Of a stretch of 64,000 bases of DNA, positions 1 through 9,229 are shown in pieces (the first letter of the stretch is position 1; each line of letters begins with the position of its first letter). The translations under genes and the position numbers were made by a program. The notes beneath the pieces were generated by a model, which worked only from the letters and a program-made list of their open reading frames with translations, did no database searches and was not told the origin of the DNA. This DNA is from Aeromicrobium panaciterrae (GTDB lineage: Bacteria > Actinomycetota > Actinomycetes > Propionibacteriales > Nocardioidaceae), in the NCBI RefSeq assembly GCF_031457275.1, contig NZ_JAVDWH010000001.1, positions 744,001 through 808,000 of the forward strand. Reading direction: 5' to 3'.

Positions 1-771
1 GCCTTGACGGTCGTGCTCAGCGCACTCGTCGGCGCCATCGTATGGAACCTCATCACCTGGTATTTCGGCATCCCGTCGTCGTCATCCCATGCGCTCATCG
101 GTGGCCTGATCGGCGTCGGCCTCGCAGCGGGCGTATCCGTCGACTGGGACAAGGTCATCGACAAGGTCGCGATCCCGATGCTGATGAGCCCCGCAATGGG
201 CTTCTGTGGAGCATTCCTGATCATGCTCGCGATCATGTGGATCTTCCGTAAGGCCAACCCCCACACCGTCAACCGCGGATTCCGTATGTCGCAGACGGTC
301 TCCGCTGCAGCGCTCTCGCTGGGTCACGGTCTGCAGGATGCGCAGAAGACGATGGGTGTCATCGTGCTGGCGCTGATCGCTGGCGGCGAGCACACGGGCG
401 ACGACATCCCACTCTGGGTCATTCTCGCCGCGGCCGGTGCGATCTCGCTGGGCACGATGTCCGGCGGTATGCGTATCATGCGCACGATGGGCCGCCGCAT
501 CATCGCGCTCGACCCGCCTCGTGGATTCGCTGCTGAGACCACCGCAGCCGTCGTGCTGTACGGCATGGCGATCGGGCTGCACGCGCCCGTCTCGACGACT
601 CACACGATGACGTCAGCCGTCATGGGTGCCGGTGCGACGAAGCGCTTCAGCGCGGTCCGGTGGGGAGTGGCGAGAAGTATCGTCACGGCCTGGATCATCA
701 CGATCCCGGCGGCCGCCTCAGTCGGCGCTCTCTGCTACTTCGTGCTGCACTTCGTCATTCCTGGCAACTGA
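1..771 (+). CDS. pitA: Inorganic phosphate transporter, PiT family (3' part only)
   Basis: This is the C-terminal 256 residues of a low-affinity phosphate permease; the 5' end lies outside the window, so the TTG at base 4 is not a real start. The fragment opens with the first PiT signature (WNLITWYFGIPSSSSHALIGG region) and carries the second near its end (GLHAPVSTTHTMTSAVMGAG). Several hydrophobic membrane segments lie between and after them. The gene converges on pstB, so low-affinity and high-affinity phosphate uptake sit side by side. The family call is firm. The substrate (phosphate rather than sulfate) follows from the family and the neighbours. Confidence 0.93.
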   Translation, partial: ALTVVLSALVGAIVWNLITWYFGIPSSSSHALIGGLIGVGLAAGVSVDWDKVIDKVAIPMLMSPAMGFCGAFLIMLAIMWIFRKANPHTVNRGFRMSQTVSAAALSLGHGLQDAQKTMGVIVLALIAGGEHTGDDIPLWVILAAAGAISLGTMSGGMRIMRTMGRRIIALDPPRGFAAETTAAVVLYGMAIGLHAPVSTTHTMTSAVMGAGATKRFSAVRWGVARSIVTAWIITIPAAASVGALCYFVLHFVIPGN

Positions 772-935
772 GCTGACTCACGCTGGGACTACCCGGTCAC
801 CTGGTTTCGACCTTCCTGGCGGCTTCGCCGCGGCACGCGCCCCCTACGCACTTACGTCGGGAGTCATCCCGCCCGAAGCATGCGTGGGGGGACCCCCAAA
901 CCTGGCTTCGCGCGCGCTCGCAGAGCTCGCTTGGC
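772..935. repeat. Structured intergenic region between convergent pitA and pstB
   Basis: No gene is visible here. The region holds nested inverted repeats. GCGGC/GCCGC with a TTC loop lies near 820-835. A larger stem pairs CCCCC-T-ACGCA (840-850) with TGCGTGGGGG (881-890) around an inner CGGGA/TCCCG hairpin. It probably terminates both converging genes. The GC-rich hairpins resemble dispersed extragenic repeats of actinobacteria, but only one copy of this arrangement was seen in the window. Confidence 0.45.
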
Positions 936-1715
936 TCAGCCAAACCGTCCCTGGATGTAGGCCTCAGTGGCCGGGTCCTGTGGGTTGCTGAAGATTGCCT
1001 CGGTACGACCTGTCTCGATCAAACGTCCGGGCTTGCCGACACCTGACAGGTTGAAGAACGCCGTTTCGTCCGACACTCGTGCAGCCTGCTGCATGTTGTG
1101 CGTGACGATCACGATCGTGTACTTCTCCTTGAGCTCGTGGATCAGGTCCTCGATGACGCTCGTCGAGATCGGGTCAAGTGCGGAGCACGGCTCGTCCATG
1201 AGCAGGATCTCCGGCTCGACCGAGATCGCGCGGGCGATGCACAGACGCTGCTGCTGACCACCCGAAAGGCTTGAACCGGGACGGTCGAGACGATCCTTGA
1301 CCTCAGTCCACAGTCCGGCGCTGCGCAGCGAACGCTCGACGATGTCGTCGGACTCGGCCTTCTTCATGCGCTTGCTGTTGAGCTTCTGCCCGGCGAGGAC
1401 GTTGTCGTAGATCGACATCGTCGGGAACGGGTTCGGGCGCTGGAACACCATGCCGATCATGCGGCGTACGTTCACCGGGTCCATGTCGGGTGCGTAGAGA
1501 TCCTGGCCGTCGACCAGCACCTTGCCCTCGACACGTGCGCCACGGATGACCTCGTGCATGCGGTTGAGCGAACGCAGGAAGGTCGATTTGCCGCAGCCCG
1601 ACGGACCGATGAAGGCGGTTACGGAGCGCGCGGGGATCGGGATGGTGACACCTTCTACGGCGAGGAAGTCGCCGTAGTAGATGTCGAGATCTGCGACATC
1701 AATGCTTTTGGCCAT
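936..1715 (-). CDS. pstB: Phosphate ABC transporter ATP-binding protein PstB
   Basis: This 259-residue cytoplasmic ATPase energises the high-affinity PstSCAB phosphate importer. Visible motifs are Walker [10 protein letters not shown] (37-45), the ABC signature LSGGQQQR (150-157) and Walker B LLMDEP (171-176). The Q-loop segment FQRPNPFP is typical of PstB. The length matches the family. It lies 21 bases after pstA as the last gene of the pstSCAB operon and converges on pitA. Expression probably follows the PHO box ahead of pstS. Confidence 0.97.
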   Translation of the reverse strand: MAKSIDVADLDIYYGDFLAVEGVTIPIPARSVTAFIGPSGCGKSTFLRSLNRMHEVIRGARVEGKVLVDGQDLYAPDMDPVNVRRMIGMVFQRPNPFPTMSIYDNVLAGQKLNSKRMKKAESDDIVERSLRSAGLWTEVKDRLDRPGSSLSGGQQQRLCIARAISVEPEILLMDEPCSALDPISTSVIEDLIHELKEKYTIVIVTHNMQQAARVSDETAFFNLSGVGKPGRLIETGRTEAIFSNPQDPATEAYIQGRFG

Positions 1716-1736
1716 GTGAGTGGTCCTTTCGCGCGG

Positions 1737-2795
1737 TTAGCGCTCGCCCTTGGGCGAGAAGAAGTAGGAGACGAGGCGGGCGATCAAGTTGAGGAGCATC
1801 ACGATGAGCAGAAGCACGAGGGCGGCTCCCCAGGCGCGATCGATGCTGAACTGCGGCGGGATGCCGGGGTTGGCGATTGAGGAGAACGTGAACACGGGCA
1901 ACGTGGCCATACGTCCTTCGAACAAGTTGAAGTTCACCGAATCGGTGATTCCGGCGATGATCAGCAGCGGTGCCGTCTCGCCGATAACTCGCGCGATCGA
2001 GAGCGTGATTCCGGTGACGATGCCCGCGAGCGCTGTGGGGAGCACGACCTTCGCGACGGTGCGCCACTTGGGCACACCGAGCGCATAGGACGCCTCACGC
2101 AGTTCGTTGGGGACCAACTTCAGCATCTCCTCGGAGGACCGAACGACTACCGGGATCATCAGCACCGAAAGGGCAACTGAACCGCCGATGCCCATCCGTA
2201 CGCCTTCGCCGAAGAATAGGACGAACAGGGCGTATGCGAACAGTCCCGCAACGATCGAGGGGATGCCGGTCATGACGTCGACCAGGAAGCGGACCCAGCG
2301 GGAGAGCCTGTTGCCGTCTGCGTACTCGACGAGGTAGATCGCGGCGAACAGGCCGATCGGGACCGAGATCACTGTGGCTGCACCGGTGATCAGCAGGGTG
2401 CCAACCATGGCTTGGTAGATGCCTCCGCCTTCGCCGACCACGTTGCGCATCGAGTAGGTGAAGAACTCAGCAGACAGGACCTTGGTGCCTTTGCTCACGA
2501 CTGTGAACAGGATGCTGAAAAGCGGGAAGAGCGCAAGAGCGAATGCCGATGTGACCAGGACGGTCACAAACCGGTCGGTGGCCTTGCGGGTGCCCTCAAC
2601 AATCAGCGACCACACGGGCAGGAGGTAGCAGATGGACCAGGTGACGGCGACTGTCAGTAGCGCACTGTCACCGAGGAAGTGTGTGGCGAGTCCCGCGACT
2701 GCTGCCAGCGCGAGGACACCCTTTGGCGCCCAGGTCGGCAACTGCGCCGCGCGGAGCTCTGCGGTGACGTCTACAGGGTTGATCGTGGTGGTCAT
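1737..2795 (-). CDS. pstA: Phosphate ABC transporter permease PstA
   Basis: This 352-residue integral membrane subunit pairs with PstC to form the phosphate channel. It has multiple hydrophobic segments. The cytoplasmic EAA loop that contacts PstB is visible as NELREASYALGVPKWRTV in the C-terminal half. The N-terminal 100 residues add extra hydrophobic segments before the permease core, a common arrangement in actinobacterial PstA. The ATG shares one base with the pstC stop (TGATG), indicating translational coupling. Confidence 0.96.
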   Translation of the reverse strand: MTTTINPVDVTAELRAAQLPTWAPKGVLALAAVAGLATHFLGDSALLTVAVTWSICYLLPVWSLIVEGTRKATDRFVTVLVTSAFALALFPLFSILFTVVSKGTKVLSAEFFTYSMRNVVGEGGGIYQAMVGTLLITGAATVISVPIGLFAAIYLVEYADGNRLSRWVRFLVDVMTGIPSIVAGLFAYALFVLFFGEGVRMGIGGSVALSVLMIPVVVRSSEEMLKLVPNELREASYALGVPKWRTVAKVVLPTALAGIVTGITLSIARVIGETAPLLIIAGITDSVNFNLFEGRMATLPVFTFSSIANPGIPPQFSIDRAWGAALVLLLIVMLLNLIARLVSYFFSPKGER

Positions 2796-3739
2796 CAGTT
2801 GGCTCCGGAGAACTCGGACCGGCGTTCAACGATCGCTCGAGCGGCGAAGTTGACGAGGAAGGTGATCACGAACAACACCAGACCACTGGCAATCAGGGCG
2901 TTGACGGACAGTCCGCTCGCCTCCTTGAAGCTCAGCGCGATGTTGGCGGCGATGGTGCTTGGGTTGGTGCTGCTGATGAGGTTGGCCGAGACGGTGCCAA
3001 CCGTGACCGAGAGGACCATCGCGACGGCGAGTGTCTCGCCTAGCGCGCGACCCAGGCCGAGCATCGCTGCGGACACAATGCCGGAGCGGGCGTAGGGGAA
3101 GACCGCCATCCGAGTCATCTCCCAGCGCGTGGCGCCGAGGGCCAGAGCGGCTTCCTCGTGGAGGCGCGGCGTCTGCAGGAAGATCTCACGGCAGATTGCC
3201 GTCATGATCGGAAGGATCATCACGGCCAGCACGACGCTGGCGGTCATGATCGTGCGACCAGTGGCAGAGGGTGGGCCCTCAAAGAACGGGATGAAGCTGA
3301 GGTTGTCGCCGAGCCACTTGTAGAGGGGCACCATGTGCGGGGCGAGGAACTGAATACCCCACAAGCCGTAGACAACGCTGGGCACGGCGGCGAGCAGGTC
3401 GATCAAGTAGCCGAGTGTCGCGCCTAGACGGCGGGGCGAGTAGTGCGAGATGAACAAGGCGACGCCAATTGCGACCGGCACTGCCATGAGAAGTGCCAGG
3501 GTCGCAGCGAGGAGGGTTCCAAAGACGAGGGGCCAAACGTACGGCAGGAACTCCTTGCCGCTCTTGACCTCGTCGGGATTGGCCAGAATGCCCGGGATGC
3601 CTTCGACGGTGAGGAACACCGCGACGCCGGCGAGCACAAGCAGGATGAAGACTCCCGCTCCAGTCGACAAGCCAGAGAAGACCCGGTCACCGAGACGGCG
3701 TACTACCGGGGCTTTGCTGGGAGTCAGCGTGCTGGTCAC
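2795..3739 (-). CDS. pstC: Phosphate ABC transporter permease PstC
   Basis: This 314-residue membrane permease is the partner of PstA in phosphate import. The first membrane helix lies at about residues 24-46. The EAA loop is seen as LHEEAALALGATRWEMTR, and the PstC-type segment DLLAAVPSVVYGLWG precedes it. It follows pstS after 71 bases containing a strong hairpin and overlaps pstA by one base. Order, lengths and motifs all match a standard pst operon. Confidence 0.96.
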   Translation of the reverse strand: MTSTLTPSKAPVVRRLGDRVFSGLSTGAGVFILLVLAGVAVFLTVEGIPGILANPDEVKSGKEFLPYVWPLVFGTLLAATLALLMAVPVAIGVALFISHYSPRRLGATLGYLIDLLAAVPSVVYGLWGIQFLAPHMVPLYKWLGDNLSFIPFFEGPPSATGRTIMTASVVLAVMILPIMTAICREIFLQTPRLHEEAALALGATRWEMTRMAVFPYARSGIVSAAMLGLGRALGETLAVAMVLSVTVGTVSANLISSTNPSTIAANIALSFKEASGLSVNALIASGLVLFVITFLVNFAARAIVERRSEFSGAN

Positions 3740-3765
3740 AGGTTGTGCCTTTCAAGAAAGAGTGG

Positions 3766-3804
3766 GTGCGGCCGCCCGGCCCGGTCGGGACCGGACGGCC
3801 GCAC
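3766..3804 (-). terminator. Intercistronic hairpin between pstS and pstC
   Basis: A perfect 9-bp stem GTGCGGCCG/CGGCCGCAC encloses a 21-base GC-rich loop that can fold further. It lies between the pstS stop and pstC. A hairpin here usually works as a partial terminator or 3' stabiliser, giving more of the binding protein than of the permease. No T-run follows, so it is unlikely to be a full stop signal. Confidence 0.6.
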
Positions 3805-3810
3805 TCTAGA

Positions 3811-4905
3811 TCAGGCTGCGGAGATCGTATCGATCGCGGCCTGGACCTTGCTGCTGAAGTCGCTGCTCAGCGGTGCCGAACCGGCACTCTTGGCAGCGGC
3901 TGCCTGTCCGTCTTCGCTGGCTACGTAGGTCAGCCATGCCTTGACGAGTTCAGCCTGAGCTGCATCGTCGTACTTCTGGCATGCGATCTGGTAGGACACG
4001 AGGACGATCGGGTAGACGCCAGCTTCTTCCGTCTTGCGGTCGATGTCGATCGCAATGTCGGTGTCGCCGCGACCGTCAACCGGAGCTGCCGAGTCGAGGA
4101 CCTTGGAAGCGGCCTCAGGCGTCGGGTCGGTGTACTCGTCGCCCACCTTGACGCTGGCCTTGCCGAGGTCGCCGGCCTGGCTCTCGTCGGCGTAGCCGAT
4201 CGTGCCCTGACCGCCGGTGACGGCTGCTACAACGCCCGAGGTGCCTTCGGCTGCCTCGCCACCCTTGACGGGCCATGTCTCCACGACTCCACCGGTCCAG
4301 CCGCCATCGGAAGCCTTGTCGAGGTAGTCAGTGAAGTTCTTGGTCGTGCCCGAGTCATCCGAGCGGTGGACGGCCGTGATGTCGCTGTCCGGAAGATCTG
4401 CATCCGGGTTGTCAGCGGTGATGGCCGGGTCGTTCCACTTCGTGATCTTGCCTTCGAAGATGGAGCCGATCGTCTTGGCCGACAGGTTGAGCTTGTCAAC
4501 GCCATCAAGGTTGTAGATGACAGCGATGGGGCTCACGTAGACAGGAACCTCAACGATGTCGCCCTTGCAAGTTTCCTTGGCAGTGGCGAGCTCTTCGTCA
4601 TCGAGGTAAGCGTCCGAGCCAGCGAGTGCGAGGCCACCAGCGAGGAACTGCTCGCGGCCACCACCCGAACCAACCGGGTCGTAGTTGACGGTGACGTCAG
4701 GGTTCGTGGTCTGGAATTCCTTCTTCCAGGCGGCCACAGCGGCTTCCTGGGCGCTGGATCCGCCAGCGTTCAGGGTGCCAGAGACCTTCGAGTCGCTGCC
4801 ACCTTCGGAAGGATCTTCGTTTGCGGCGCCACAGGCCGTGAGGCTCAGGGCGATCGTGAGTGCAGCGGCCGCTGTTGCGGAGCTACGGAGGAATGTGCGG
4901 TTCAC
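3811..4905 (-). CDS. pstS: Phosphate-binding lipoprotein PstS
   Basis: This 364-residue extracytoplasmic phosphate-binding component of the PstSCAB importer has a signal peptide ending in the lipobox LTAC, with Cys25 as the predicted lipidation site. A serine-rich linker follows. The mature protein carries typical PBP-like segments such as NAGGSSAQEAAV, VGSGGGREQF and HRSDDSGTT. The start is a GTG with a purine-rich stretch AGAGGG a short way upstream. It heads the operon, and a PHO box lies 78-95 bases upstream of the start codon. The call is firm. Confidence 0.97.
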   Translation of the reverse strand: MNRTFLRSSATAAAALTIALSLTACGAANEDPSEGGSDSKVSGTLNAGGSSAQEAAVAAWKKEFQTTNPDVTVNYDPVGSGGGREQFLAGGLALAGSDAYLDDEELATAKETCKGDIVEVPVYVSPIAVIYNLDGVDKLNLSAKTIGSIFEGKITKWNDPAITADNPDADLPDSDITAVHRSDDSGTTKNFTDYLDKASDGGWTGGVVETWPVKGGEAAEGTSGVVAAVTGGQGTIGYADESQAGDLGKASVKVGDEYTDPTPEAASKVLDSAAPVDGRGDTDIAIDIDRKTEEAGVYPIVLVSYQIACQKYDDAAQAELVKAWLTYVASEDGQAAAAKSAGSAPLSSDFSSKVQAAIDTISAA

Positions 4906-4982
4906 GGGGAGGTTCCCTCTCTGGGATTCTTGCTTGACCCTCCGGACGTTAGAAGTCGCAGGTGTATCGACGTCGGAACCGA

Positions 4983-5000
4983 GGTGAACGCACGGTGAAC
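4983..5000 (-). promoter_or_regulatory. PHO box upstream of pstS
   Basis: Read toward pstS, the sequence is GTTCACCGTGCGTTCACC: two perfect GTTCACC half-sites with an 11-base period. This is the architecture of actinobacterial PhoP/RegX3 phosphate-starvation operators. A weaker third unit (GTTACGG, offset another 11 bases, to 5011) may extend it. The match is seen directly; regulation is inferred from the motif and the target gene. Confidence 0.82.
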
Positions 5001-5027
5001 GGTGCCGTAACGCTCGTCGCTCGTATT

Positions 5028-5909
5028 TCAGGCGAGTTTTTCGACCGCGAAGACGGTGCCCTTGCGGTGGTGAATCACGACGCCCTCGCCGGGCGCCAGA
5101 TCATACGATTCCGTGCCGATGGCCTCGAAGATCCACGGCAAGGTCGGCCGGTGCGTGCAAAGCACAACAGGGCGTTTGCGATCCAGCGTCGCAGCGACCG
5201 ATCGCTGCACCTGGGCGAACGTCGTGTCCTCGCCGATACGGTCGTCGATCTCGATGAAGGTACTGATCGAGTGCGCGTACGGCTCCACGGTCTGCGCGCA
5301 CCGCAGCGCGGGGCTGCTGATGACCCGGCCGACACCGTAAGCGGCGAGTATCGGCGCCAGTGTCTGGGCCTGCTCGGAGCCCACTGACGTCAGCGGGCGC
5401 TCGAGATCGTCGATGTCCGCTGATCGCGCCGCAGCCTTGCCATGACGCTGAACGATCAGGGTGCGGGAGCGGTGGGCCTTGCTGTCGAGCAGATCGACAA
5501 ATGACTTGAGCAGAATGCGATCGTGATCGTAGGTCAGCAGTTTTCGTGCTTCCCGCACGCCGACCCAGCGGATCTCATCGACTTCTTTGTTGGGTACGAA
5601 CGGCTCAGTTTCGCCCACGGCACGAGCCGACCAGTACGTGACGGACTTCAGCCCGCCGGCCACCGGATAGCTGAGCTCGCCCAGAGGATGACCCAGACGC
5701 ACGCGGGCACCGGTCTCCTCGGCGATCTCACGCGTCGCGGTCGCTTGCAGGGATTCGCCGTCGTCGGTCTTCCCTTTGGGGAAGCTCCAGTCGTCATACG
5801 ACGGACGGTGAATGAGCAAAAGGTCGACGCGCGGTTCGACTCGGCCGGAGGGTGGGCGCTTGCGCCACACCACGCCACCGGCGGCCTTCGTCGCCTGTTC
5901 ACTCGCCAT
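5028..5909 (-). CDS. Nudix hydrolase fused to histidine phosphatase (MutT1-like)
   Basis: This 293-residue two-domain cytoplasmic enzyme has an N-terminal Nudix domain with a complete box (G46, E52, R60-E61, E64-E65, G67). Its C-terminal domain, from about residue 145, is of the histidine phosphatase superfamily with the RHG motif (QRHGKAAA) and a later CTHRPTLP catalytic segment. The arrangement matches mycobacterial MutT1, which hydrolyses 8-oxo-(d)GTP and diadenosine polyphosphates. In M. tuberculosis mutT1 also neighbours ppk1, which fits this location. Substrate is inferred from the family. Confidence 0.88.
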   Translation of the reverse strand: MASEQATKAAGGVVWRKRPPSGRVEPRVDLLLIHRPSYDDWSFPKGKTDDGESLQATATREIAEETGARVRLGHPLGELSYPVAGGLKSVTYWSARAVGETEPFVPNKEVDEIRWVGVREARKLLTYDHDRILLKSFVDLLDSKAHRSRTLIVQRHGKAAARSADIDDLERPLTSVGSEQAQTLAPILAAYGVGRVISSPALRCAQTVEPYAHSISTFIEIDDRIGEDTTFAQVQRSVAATLDRKRPVVLCTHRPTLPWIFEAIGTESYDLAPGEGVVIHHRKGTVFAVEKLA

Positions 5910-5963
5910 GGGCCGTATTGTCCCCTGAGGAAGTGACTGACTGGTGAAGGAGGAGTGGCCCCG

Positions 5964-7034
5964 ATGCGTCTGCGATTCGTCCTCTCATGGGTCCTTGCTC
6001 CTCTGCTGGTGATCAGTGTGGCCTTGGCGGGAGGCTACTGGGTCTCGGGTCGCGTTGGCGATACTCGTTCGTCCCTGACCTCGGCGGTGGACTCTTTGCC
6101 GGCTGACACGCTGGTCGCGGGTTTCACTGACTGGGCCAATATTCGTGAACGTCTTGATGTCGGTGACGCATCCACAGCCGCAGGACGAGCGACCCTCAAT
6201 GACGACGCAGCACTGCGTGACCTCTCGACCCGCTCGGTGATCGGGCGTTTTGTCGAAGAGATGCATTCGTTGTTCGGATGGTCGGTCGCCGATCTGGAAT
6301 GGGAAGTGTTCGGGCAGGCAGCTGACGGAGCTGCGATGGTCGGACGTTTTGATTCGTCGGTCTCGCTGTCCGACGTGCGTGGTGCGCTGCGCAAGCTTGG
6401 CTACCAGCAGGACGGCCGCGTGTGGAATGCGTCGGAGTCGACACCGACCACCGGCGATCTGTCCTCGGCGCTCGCGTCGATCGCGATCGTTCCTGGCAAG
6501 CATCTTGTCGTCGCAGCAGATCGACCGACATACGTCATGACGGTCCTGCAGACCATCGACCGCGACGAGCCGTCGCTGCTGAGTGTCAGCCCGGCTGCCA
6601 AGGTGGCACAAGCGCTCGCGGGCTCCGATGCAGCGCTCATCCAGAGCGGCCCGTTCGCTTGCAGCGGAGCGTCGCTCGAGAAGCAGTCAGCCGACGTACA
6701 GGCCCAGGCATCGGCGGCGATTGCGCGTGCCGGCCAGCTCGCTGACTTCGCCTTCGCGGGTCGAGGCCTCACGGATCTGTCGACCAACAAGCAGCAGCTG
6801 AAATTCGCCATGGGATTCGACTCGCCATCACAGGCCGCCGCTCAGCTCACGACCCGAAAGGCGCTGGCCAGAGGAGCGTTCATTGGGGGCAGCGGCCGCG
6901 TTGAGGACTCGCTCCAGCTGACGGGTTCGCGAGTCGACGGTTCGACCGCGACGTTGCAGTTCGACCACGACCCGGTGACCGCCAGCTATATGGGTGGACT
7001 CGGGCCCGTGCTGTTCGCCAGCTGTCCGAGCTAG
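5964..7034 (+). CDS. Exported or membrane-anchored protein of unknown function
   Basis: This 356-residue protein has an N-terminal hydrophobic segment (about residues 6-25) that acts as a signal anchor or signal peptide. The remainder is soluble, without membrane segments or a motif I recognise. Two Cys residues (one mid-protein in GPFACSG, one near the C-terminus in FASCPS) could form a disulfide. The ATG is chosen because AGGAGG lies 10 bases upstream; a GTG three codons earlier is possible. It is convergent with ppk (4-base overlap) and divergent from the MutT1-like gene, so phosphate-related context is the only clue to its role. Confidence 0.75.
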   Translation: MRLRFVLSWVLAPLLVISVALAGGYWVSGRVGDTRSSLTSAVDSLPADTLVAGFTDWANIRERLDVGDASTAAGRATLNDDAALRDLSTRSVIGRFVEEMHSLFGWSVADLEWEVFGQAADGAAMVGRFDSSVSLSDVRGALRKLGYQQDGRVWNASESTPTTGDLSSALASIAIVPGKHLVVAADRPTYVMTVLQTIDRDEPSLLSVSPAAKVAQALAGSDAALIQSGPFACSGASLEKQSADVQAQASAAIARAGQLADFAFAGRGLTDLSTNKQQLKFAMGFDSPSQAAAQLTTRKALARGAFIGGSGRVEDSLQLTGSRVDGSTATLQFDHDPVTASYMGGLGPVLFASCPS

Positions 7035-9166
7035 GAGCGCGAGCGCCTGGAACGAGCCTGATCGGTCAGCGTCGTCTGCAGATCGATTCCGTCGTGCAGG
7101 TTCCAGATGCCGTCCGCGCTGAGGTGCCAGGACTTGGTGTCATCGGACGCGCTGGTCTCGAGCAGGTCGCCCAGCTGGGCAATGTGTTCGGCCGACGGTA
7201 TGCGTACGAGCACCTCGACACGACGGTCCAGGTTGCGGTGCATCAGGTCAGCTGACCCAATCCATGCCTCGGGTTGACCAGCGCCGGCGAACCAGTAGAC
7301 GCGGCTGTGCTCAAGGAATCGTCCGAGGATGCTGCGCACGCGGATGTTCTCGCTCAAGCCGGCCACACCCGGCCGGAGCGTGCAAATGCCTCGCACCACC
7401 AGGTCGACGTTGACGCCAGCTCGCGACGCCTCATAGAGCTTGTCGATGACTGTCTCGTCCACGATTGAGTTGGACTTGATCCGGATCCCAGATGGGAGCC
7501 CTGCCCGGTGGTTGCTGATTTCTCGGTCGATCCGCTCGATGAGGCCGTCGCGGAGACCCTGCGGAGCCACCATGAGCTTGCGGTAGGAGAACCGCTTCGC
7601 AAACCCCGAGAGGTTGTTGAACAGGTCGCTCAGGTCGTTCGCGATGTCGGGATCCGAGGTCAGCAGGCCGAAGTCTTCGTAGAGCCGTGCTGTCTTGGGG
7701 TTGTAGTTGCCGGTGCCGAGGTGGGCGTAGCGGCGCAGGCCGTCGGGCTCGTCACGTACGACGAGTGACAGTTTGCAGTGGGTCTTGAGGCCGACGAGTC
7801 CGTAGACCACGTGGCAGCCTGCCCGTTCGAGCTTGCGGGCCCAACGGATGTTGGCCTGCTCGTCGAAGCGCGCCTTGATCTCGACGATCACGAGGACTTG
7901 CTTGCCTGCGCGGGCTGCATCGACGAGCGCGTCGATGATCGGTGAGTCTCCGGAGGTTCGGTAGAGCGTCTGCTTGATCGCCAGTACGCGCGGATCTGCG
8001 GCGGCCTGCTCAATGAAGCGCTGGACGCTGGTCGCAAACGAGTCGTACGGGTGGTGCACCAGCACGTCGCGCTTGCGCAAAGCGCTGAACAGATCTGCGG
8101 GACTGGAGGTCTCGACCTCGGCCAGGTGGGTGTGGGTACCGGGTACGAACGGGTCGAACTGCAGCTTGGGGCGATCGAGGTCGGCAATCTCGTTGAGGCT
8201 GCGCAGATCGAGCGGGCCGCGGAGGCGGACGATCTCTGCCTCCTTGATGCCGAGCTCCGAGACCAACAACTCAAGTACGCCGGGGTCGATGGACTCTTCG
8301 ACCTCAAGACGTACGGGCGGTCCAAACTTGCGACGCAACAACTCCTGCTCGAGGGCCTTGAGCAGGTTCTCGGCGTCATCCTCCTCGACCTCGAGATCCT
8401 CGTTGCGGGTCACCCGAAATACGTGCTTGGCGATGACCTCCATACCGGGAAACAGCAAGTCGAGGTGAGCTGCGATCACTTCTTCGATGGGGACGAACCG
8501 GCCCGGCTCAGCCTCCATCCAGCGGTTGATGATCGGCGGGACCTTGACCCTCGCGAAGTGATCCTTGCCCGTGTCGGGATTGCGCATCAGGAGCGCGAGG
8601 TTGAGTGAGAGGCCCGAGATGTACGGGAACGGGTGGGCTGGATCGACCGCCAGCGGTGTGAGCACCGGGAAGATGCGCTCGCGGTACTGCTGGCTGATCG
8701 CGTCGCGTTCCGACGAGCTGAGCGCGCTCCAGTGCAGCAGGTGGATTCCTTCGTCGGCGAGCGCCGGAAGGACTTCGGCGTGGAAGGCCTCCGCATGCTC
8801 GACCATGAGCTCCTGGCTCGCGGCCAAGCTGCTGGCTAGGACGTCGCGTGGGCTGAGTCCGCTAGCCGACGGCACAGCGACGCCGGCAGCGATGCGGCGC
8901 TTCAGCCCGGCGATGCGCACCATGAAGAACTCGTCGAGGTTGCTCGCGAAGATCGCCAGGAAGCGCGCGCGCTCGAGCAGCGGAATGGCCTCGTCGCGTG
9001 CGAGCTCAAGCACGCGTGCGTTGAACGCGATCCAGGAAAGCTCGCGATCGAGGAACCGCTCGTCGGGCAGGTCAGCGTCCGCCGCCTCGTACGGAGGGTC
9101 GACGTCGAACTCGTCAGGTGACGCCGGAGCTTCGACGTCAGCGATCGCAATGTCGTGTGATTCCAC
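7031..9166 (-). CDS. ppk: Polyphosphate kinase PPK1
   Basis: This 711-residue enzyme reversibly polymerises ATP gamma-phosphate into polyphosphate. The N-terminal segment [19 protein letters not shown], the tunnel residues in [11 protein letters not shown] and IKQTLYRTS, and the autophosphorylation site H482 in [19 protein letters not shown] are all present. Length is typical for actinobacterial PPK1. The start is GTG. A PHO box lies 21-38 bases upstream, so induction during phosphate starvation is likely. The neighbouring MutT1-like gene strengthens the assignment. Confidence 0.97.
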   Translation of the reverse strand: MESHDIAIADVEAPASPDEFDVDPPYEAADADLPDERFLDRELSWIAFNARVLELARDEAIPLLERARFLAIFASNLDEFFMVRIAGLKRRIAAGVAVPSASGLSPRDVLASSLAASQELMVEHAEAFHAEVLPALADEGIHLLHWSALSSSERDAISQQYRERIFPVLTPLAVDPAHPFPYISGLSLNLALLMRNPDTGKDHFARVKVPPIINRWMEAEPGRFVPIEEVIAAHLDLLFPGMEVIAKHVFRVTRNEDLEVEEDDAENLLKALEQELLRRKFGPPVRLEVEESIDPGVLELLVSELGIKEAEIVRLRGPLDLRSLNEIADLDRPKLQFDPFVPGTHTHLAEVETSSPADLFSALRKRDVLVHHPYDSFATSVQRFIEQAAADPRVLAIKQTLYRTSGDSPIIDALVDAARAGKQVLVIVEIKARFDEQANIRWARKLERAGCHVVYGLVGLKTHCKLSLVVRDEPDGLRRYAHLGTGNYNPKTARLYEDFGLLTSDPDIANDLSDLFNNLSGFAKRFSYRKLMVAPQGLRDGLIERIDREISNHRAGLPSGIRIKSNSIVDETVIDKLYEASRAGVNVDLVVRGICTLRPGVAGLSENIRVRSILGRFLEHSRVYWFAGAGQPEAWIGSADLMHRNLDRRVEVLVRIPSAEHIAQLGDLLETSASDDTKSWHLSADGIWNLHDGIDLQTTLTDQARSRRSRS

Positions 9167-9186
9167 AGTTCATCGTTACAGACCAA

Positions 9187-9204
9187 GGTGAACGCAAATT
9201 GAAC
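9187..9204 (-). promoter_or_regulatory. PHO box between ppk and the divergent esterase
   Basis: Read toward ppk, this is GTTCAATTTGCGTTCACC: half-sites GTTCAAT and GTTCACC with an 11-base period, in the same orientation as the box at pstS. It lies just upstream of the ppk GTG and overlaps the expected -35 region of the divergent esterase promoter (-10 at 9217). It could therefore act on both genes. One half-site deviates at two positions. Confidence 0.7.
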
Positions 9205-9216
9205 ACGTCCATGCGC

Positions 9217-9222
9217 TAACTT
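9217..9222 (+). promoter_or_regulatory. -10 element of esterase gene (leaderless)
   Basis: TAACTT fits the actinobacterial TANNNT consensus and ends seven bases before the ATG at 9230. No Shine-Dalgarno sequence is present, so the transcript probably starts at the ATG. Confidence 0.6.
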
Positions 9223-9229
9223 GTGCGCC

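Noticed and set aside
3745-4998. Long plus-strand reading frame of about 417 codons opposite pstS
   Set aside because: It is antisense to a clear PstS lipoprotein, lacks any recognisable domain and arises from GC-rich third-position bias.
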